From contig CANQBI010000005.1 in NCBI GenBank assembly GCA_947589435.1, positions 1-53,070 of the forward strand: a stretch of DNA of 53,070 bases, written 5' to 3'. The translations under genes and the position numbers were made by a program. This stretch comes from an uncultured Bacilli bacterium (GTDB lineage: Bacteria; Bacillota_I; Bacilli_A; RF39; UBA660). Shown one piece after another: positions 48,952-53,070 of this stretch. Under the pieces are notes generated by a model, which was not told the DNA's origin, made no database searches, and worked only from the letters and a program-made list of their open reading frames with translations. How positions within the stretch are numbered: the first letter of the stretch is position 1; each line of letters opens with the position of its first letter.

Positions 48952-50571
48952 ATGAATTCATATATCAAGAAATTAATATTAGATGATTTTAAAAAATTTG
49001 AAGAATTAGTTAGATTAGAAATTATTGATAAAAATACTGCATGTGATGCTGTTATCGAAACTCAAGATAAAGATTATATTTATGATTTTGCTAGAGATGT
49101 CAAAGGAGTTAATATTGAAAAACTAGAAGATGCCCTTATTCAAACAAACGATGCTTCTTATATTTATTATTTTGCTAAAGATATAAAGGGTGCTAATATT
49201 AAAAAGTTAGAGGATGCCATTATTAAAATTGGTAATGCTATGGGTATTTATTATTTTGCCAAAGAAGTTAAAACAGCGAATATTGGAAATTTAAGTAATG
49301 CCATTTGTAAGACTCAAAATATTTCTTATATTTATTATTTTGCTAAAGATATAAAGGGTGCTAATATTAAAAAACTTGAAGATTCTATTATCGAAAATCA
49401 AAATGTAAAATATATTTATGAGTTTGCTAGAGATATTAAAGGTGCTAATATTGAAAAATTAAGTAAGGCAATATGTGAAATCCAAAATGCGGATTATATT
49501 TATGAGTTTGCTGTATATGTCAAAGGAGCTAATATTGAAAAATTAGAGGATGCTTTATGCAAAGCTAAAAATACTCCCTATAATCTTAATAGTGTCAACT
49601 TTACTATTTGTAAGTTTGCTAATGATGTAAATGGCGCCAACGTTGAGAAATTACAAGATAAAATTATCCAAACTAAAGATGCTTTCTATATTTGCTATTT
49701 TGCTAAAAATGTGGAGAAAGCTAACATTGAGAAATTACAAAATGCTATTATTGAAACCAAAGATAAATATTATATTTGTGAGTTTGCTAGAAATGTCAAA
49801 GATGCCGATATTGAGAAATTACAGGATGCAATCATTCACTTTGGATGTGCCGAATACATTTATAAATTTGCTAAAAATGTTAATGGTGCTAACATTGAGA
49901 AATTACAAGATGCGACTATCAAAACCAAAGATAAATATTATATTTGTGAGTTTGCAAGAGATATCAAAGATGCCGATATTGAGAAATTACAAAACGCAAT
50001 CATTCACCTTGGATATGCCGAATACATTTATGAGTTTGCTAAAGATGTTAATGGTGCCAACATAAAAAAATTAGAAGATGCTATTATCAAAACTGGAAGT
50101 TTTAGATATGTTTATGAATTTGCCAGAGATATCCCTGGAGCAGATGTTGAAAAATTAAGTAATATAGCTACAAAAAGTAAAGATGTTAATTATATTTATT
50201 CTTTTGCTGATAATGTAGAAGGCGCTGATATCTCAAAATTAGAGGATGCTCTAATTAAAATAGGAAATGCCCGATATATTTATTATTTTGCTGCATACAT
50301 TAAGGGAGCCAATATTTCTAAATTACAAGATGCGATTATTCAAATTGGTGATGTTGAATGGATTAATAAATATGCTTTGGATATTGAGGGGGCTAGTCTT
50401 GAAAAAGCAAAACAATCTTTAGAGTATGTGAAATTACAAAGAAGTAAAAAATATTATAATGAATTATTAAGTTTATTAAATGAACAAAGTTATGAAACAA
50501 TTGTAGATAATAGGCAAAAATATGAACAATTATTTACAGATGATACTTACGCTAAAGAAAGAAATAGATAA
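48952..50571 (+). CDS. 28-aa tandem-repeat protein, long paralog 3
   Basis: Same N-terminal cap, about 16 repeats, C-term YEQLFTDDTYAKERNR. Confidence 0.7.
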   Translation: MNSYIKKLILDDFKKFEELVRLEIIDKNTACDAVIETQDKDYIYDFARDVKGVNIEKLEDALIQTNDASYIYYFAKDIKGANIKKLEDAIIKIGNAMGIYYFAKEVKTANIGNLSNAICKTQNISYIYYFAKDIKGANIKKLEDSIIENQNVKYIYEFARDIKGANIEKLSKAICEIQNADYIYEFAVYVKGANIEKLEDALCKAKNTPYNLNSVNFTICKFANDVNGANVEKLQDKIIQTKDAFYICYFAKNVEKANIEKLQNAIIETKDKYYICEFARNVKDADIEKLQDAIIHFGCAEYIYKFAKNVNGANIEKLQDATIKTKDKYYICEFARDIKDADIEKLQNAIIHLGYAEYIYEFAKDVNGANIKKLEDAIIKTGSFRYVYEFARDIPGADVEKLSNIATKSKDVNYIYSFADNVEGADISKLEDALIKIGNARYIYYFAAYIKGANISKLQDAIIQIGDVEWINKYALDIEGASLEKAKQSLEYVKLQRSKKYYNELLSLLNEQSYETIVDNRQKYEQLFTDDTYAKERNR

Positions 50572-50583
50572 TAATTAAGTATA

Positions 50584-50616
50584 GGCAAACTCTCTATATA
50601 TGAGATTTGCTTTTTC
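50584..50616 (+). terminator. Terminator after repeat-protein gene 3
   Basis: GGCAAACTCTC-tatatat-GAGATTTGCTTTTT. Confidence 0.7.
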
Positions 50617-50647
50617 TATGGTATAATGAATTAGAAATGGAGTAGTC

Positions 50648-51625
50648 ATGAAGAAAGAAAAATTAAACTCAATACTAAAAATAATAATTTATATAATTTT
50701 TTTCATATATTTATTATTGCTTATAAAAATATTGTTATTTAAATATGTAAGTATTATTTCATTATTCAAAAATATATTTTCAAATAGTTTAGATGGCTTT
50801 AAATCTATCAATTTAATACCTTTTAAATCTATATTTGAATTTGTTAAAATGATTTTTACCAAAAACTTTTTAAGAGGATTCAATAATCTAATTGGTAATG
50901 TTTTGATATTTGCTCCACTAGGTTATTTTTTACCTTTATTATTCAAAAATTTTAAAAAATTAAAAAATACAATATTATTTAGTTTAGTAATTAGTTTATT
51001 ATTTGAAATTTGCCAATATGTTCTATATCTTGGTAGTGCTGATATTGATGATATAATTTTAAATGTATGTGGTACTATTGTTGGATTTTTATTTTATAAA
51101 ATTATTAGTAAAATAACAAAAAATAAGGAAACAATTAAATATACCATTACAATTATATTATCTATTATAGGCTTCATAGTAGGAGGCTTTCTTGCAATAG
51201 ATTATTTTGGAATTATGTTTGGAATTAATAATACTAATAATTCTACTATTAACAATAATTATGATATAGATTTAAACGATGACAAAATAAAAGTAGATGA
51301 AGATAATACATATGTCTTAAATGGTCATATTGAGGAAGTGGGTGATAAGGAAATTGTTATTAATAAAATAATTACTAAAGATTTTGACAATGGAACAAGT
51401 ATTGCTGTAAGCGATGATAATAACAAAATTTTAATTACTATAAATCTACTTAATGATACGGAATATAAAACAAAAGATATATATGATATTAATGGTAGTA
51501 AAGTAAAAACTAGAAATGGAAGTTTTAATGATTTAAAGTTAGAACAAAATATTGAAATAAAAGGTTATAAATTAAATGATATCTTATATGCTAGTGAAAT
51601 AACAATCAATAATTTCTTATTTTAA
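50648..51625 (+). CDS. VanZ-like membrane protein with C-terminal extracytoplasmic domain
   Basis: INLIPFKSIFEF, NLIGNVLIFAPLGYFLPLLF, SLLFEICQYVLYLGSADIDDIILNVCGTIVGF. Confidence 0.8.
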   Translation: MKKEKLNSILKIIIYIIFFIYLLLLIKILLFKYVSIISLFKNIFSNSLDGFKSINLIPFKSIFEFVKMIFTKNFLRGFNNLIGNVLIFAPLGYFLPLLFKNFKKLKNTILFSLVISLLFEICQYVLYLGSADIDDIILNVCGTIVGFLFYKIISKITKNKETIKYTITIILSIIGFIVGGFLAIDYFGIMFGINNTNNSTINNNYDIDLNDDKIKVDEDNTYVLNGHIEEVGDKEIVINKIITKDFDNGTSIAVSDDNNKILITINLLNDTEYKTKDIYDINGSKVKTRNGSFNDLKLEQNIEIKGYKLNDILYASEITINNFLF

Positions 51626-51652
51626 ATAGTAATTTGAAAGTGAGTTGATATA

Positions 51653-51952
51653 ATGGCTACGACAAAAGAGTATAGAGATTTTGTATTGGAACAATTAAAT
51701 TTATTAGATAATATTACTTGTAAATCAATGATGGGAGAATATTTACTTTATTACAATAATATTTTATTTGGGGGTATATATGATGATAGATTACTTGTTA
51801 AGATACTAGATAGTAATAAAAAATACAATATGCAAGAATCTATACCTTATGATGGTGCTAAACCTATGTATTTAGTTGATGATATAGATAATCAAGAATT
51901 ATTAAAAGAAATTGTTATTGAAACTTGTAAAGGCTTACCACTAAAAAAGTAA
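51653..51952 (+). CDS. TfoX N-terminal-domain-like protein
   Basis: MATTKEYRDFVLEQL..ITCKSMMGEYLLYYNNILFGGIYDDRLLVKI. Confidence 0.78.
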   Translation: MATTKEYRDFVLEQLNLLDNITCKSMMGEYLLYYNNILFGGIYDDRLLVKILDSNKKYNMQESIPYDGAKPMYLVDDIDNQELLKEIVIETCKGLPLKK

Positions 51953-52157
51953 AAATTGGAAAATGGCTCGGAACAATTATTGGCTTTGCCATTATTGCTT
52001 TAATAATTGCTTTAATAATGAGTAATATAGTTTAATAAATTACAATCTGTATGAGTAAGATTATCAAGTGAAATTGATAGTTTTTTTGTATTGACTTTTT
52101 TTAATTTTTAATATATTATTGTATTAAGCAAGTAATACAATATAGAAAGGAGCTAAT

Positions 52158-52517
52158 ATGAATTTTGTATTTGATAATGATAGGCCTATATATATTCAAT
52201 TAGTAGAACAATTACAAATATATATAATATCGGGAAAAATAAAATCAGGCGAAAAATTACCATCAGTTAGAGAACTTGCCTTAATGACAAAAGTCAATCC
52301 TAATACAATGCAAAAAGCCCTTGTCGAACTTGAAGATTTAAAACTTATCTATACCGAAAGAACAAACGGAAAATATGTTACTAAAGATGAGAGGTTACTA
52401 GATAAATTTAAAGATAAATATGCTAAAGAAAAAACTAAAAAATATATAAATGAAATGAAAGAATTAGGATTTATAAAAAAGGAAATAGTTGAGTTTTTAA
52501 AGGAGGAGAGTATTTAA
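52158..52517 (+). CDS. GntR-family (YtrA-type) regulator
   Basis: RPIYIQLVEQLQIYIISGKIKSGEKLPSVRELALMTKVNPNTMQKALVELE; next to ABC ATPase gene. Confidence 0.92.
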   Translation: MNFVFDNDRPIYIQLVEQLQIYIISGKIKSGEKLPSVRELALMTKVNPNTMQKALVELEDLKLIYTERTNGKYVTKDERLLDKFKDKYAKEKTKKYINEMKELGFIKKEIVEFLKEESI

Positions 52518-53070
52518 TGGAATTATTAGAGTGTAAAAACATTTATAAAGACTATGATAAAAAACAAGTTTTAAAAGATATTAACTTAAAAATACCAAGA
52601 GGAAAAATTATTGGTTTACTTGGAAAAAATGGTATGGGAAAAACAACCTTAATTAAACTTATCAATGATTTACTTACTCCCACAAGTGGCAAAATTTTAG
52701 TAAATGGTAAAAATATTGGGATAGAAAGTAAAAGAATCATATCCTATTTACCAGAAAGAACTTATTTAGATAAAAGTATGACAATTAAACAAACACTTGA
52801 ATATTTTACCGACTTTTATGATAATTTTGATATTGAAAAAGCTAAAAGACTAATAAAAGATTTAGATTTAGAAATAGATACTAGAATTTCTAAAATGAGC
52901 AAAGGTATGCAAGAAAAGTTACAACTTATCCTTGTTATGTCAAGAAATGCTCTACTTTATATATTAGATGAGCCTTTAGGGGGTGTAGATCCCGCTACTA
53001 GAGATTATATACTAGATACCATTTTAAATAATTTTAATGAAGATGCTAGTGTCATAATATCTACTCATCT
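52517..53070 (+). CDS. ABC transporter ATP-binding protein (partial, runs off window end)
   Basis: ATG overlaps GntR stop; Walker A GKNGMGKTT, signature SKGMQEKL, Walker B LLYILDEP, switch His STH; no stop before 53070. Confidence 0.92.
   Translation, partial: MELLECKNIYKDYDKKQVLKDINLKIPRGKIIGLLGKNGMGKTTLIKLINDLLTPTSGKILVNGKNIGIESKRIISYLPERTYLDKSMTIKQTLEYFTDFYDNFDIEKAKRLIKDLDLEIDTRISKMSKGMQEKLQLILVMSRNALLYILDEPLGGVDPATRDYILDTILNNFNEDASVIISTH

Larger units (their letters stand above)
47317..50400 (+). repeat. In-frame 84-bp coding repeat field spread over three genes
   Basis: Successive GAN codons 84 bp apart (e.g. 47401 and 47485); longer exact blocks 168 bp apart. Confidence 0.85.

Noticed and set aside
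49631-50065. 144-aa plus-strand ORF in an alternate frame
   Set aside because: Lies entirely inside the long repeat gene; its own repetitiveness is a by-product of the 84-bp period.
47317-50400. Regularly spaced repeats that could resemble a CRISPR or satellite array
   Set aside because: Period is 84 bp, imperfect, in-frame and translates to a consistent 28-aa protein motif across three ORFs; no short identical repeat with unique spacers.
1-53070. UGA-as-Trp code (Mycoplasma-like)
   Set aside because: Several genes end at TGA in proper context (for example cca at 7736 and the DUF1653-like gene at 26796) and Trp is encoded by TGG.

Overview
AT-rich, Firmicutes-type chromosomal window (Bacilli/Erysipelotrichia-like by gene content). 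TGA acts as a stop, for example at the ends of cca and the DUF1653-like gene, so this is not a Mycoplasma-type code. The conserved backbone is sigK, polA, mutM, cca, dnaD, nth, spoIVA, HU, an RsmC-like methyltransferase, rpoB-rpoC, a dGTPase-like HD gene, an M16 peptidase pair, rpsD, tRNA-Met(CAT) and copZ-copA. Accessory blocks are interspersed. The most notable observations are: (1) a promoter-driven, IS605/TnpB omega-RNA-like element with no tnpB, just upstream of an HD-domain gene (~35.78-35.95 kb); (2) three adjacent genes encoding a 28-aa (84-bp) tandem-repeat solenoid family with a conserved C-terminal tail (47.1-50.6 kb), one containing a 168-bp higher-order duplication; (3) RpoB with K and D at the E. 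coli 513 and 526 equivalents, predicting intrinsic rifampicin resistance; (4) a structured leader or small RNA with terminator and possible antiterminator before spoIVA; (5) a tight ATPase-NADAR-DUF1653-dGTPase gene run behind a promoter with embedded palindromic operators; (6) a correctly phased A-AAA-AAG slippery heptamer at the stop of a TfoX-like gene, leading into a hydrophobic helix in the -1 frame; (7) a candidate pseudoknot in the rpsD leader. No CRISPR array, complete transposon or rRNA was seen. All calls come from reading the sequence and provided translations; no database search or folding program was run.
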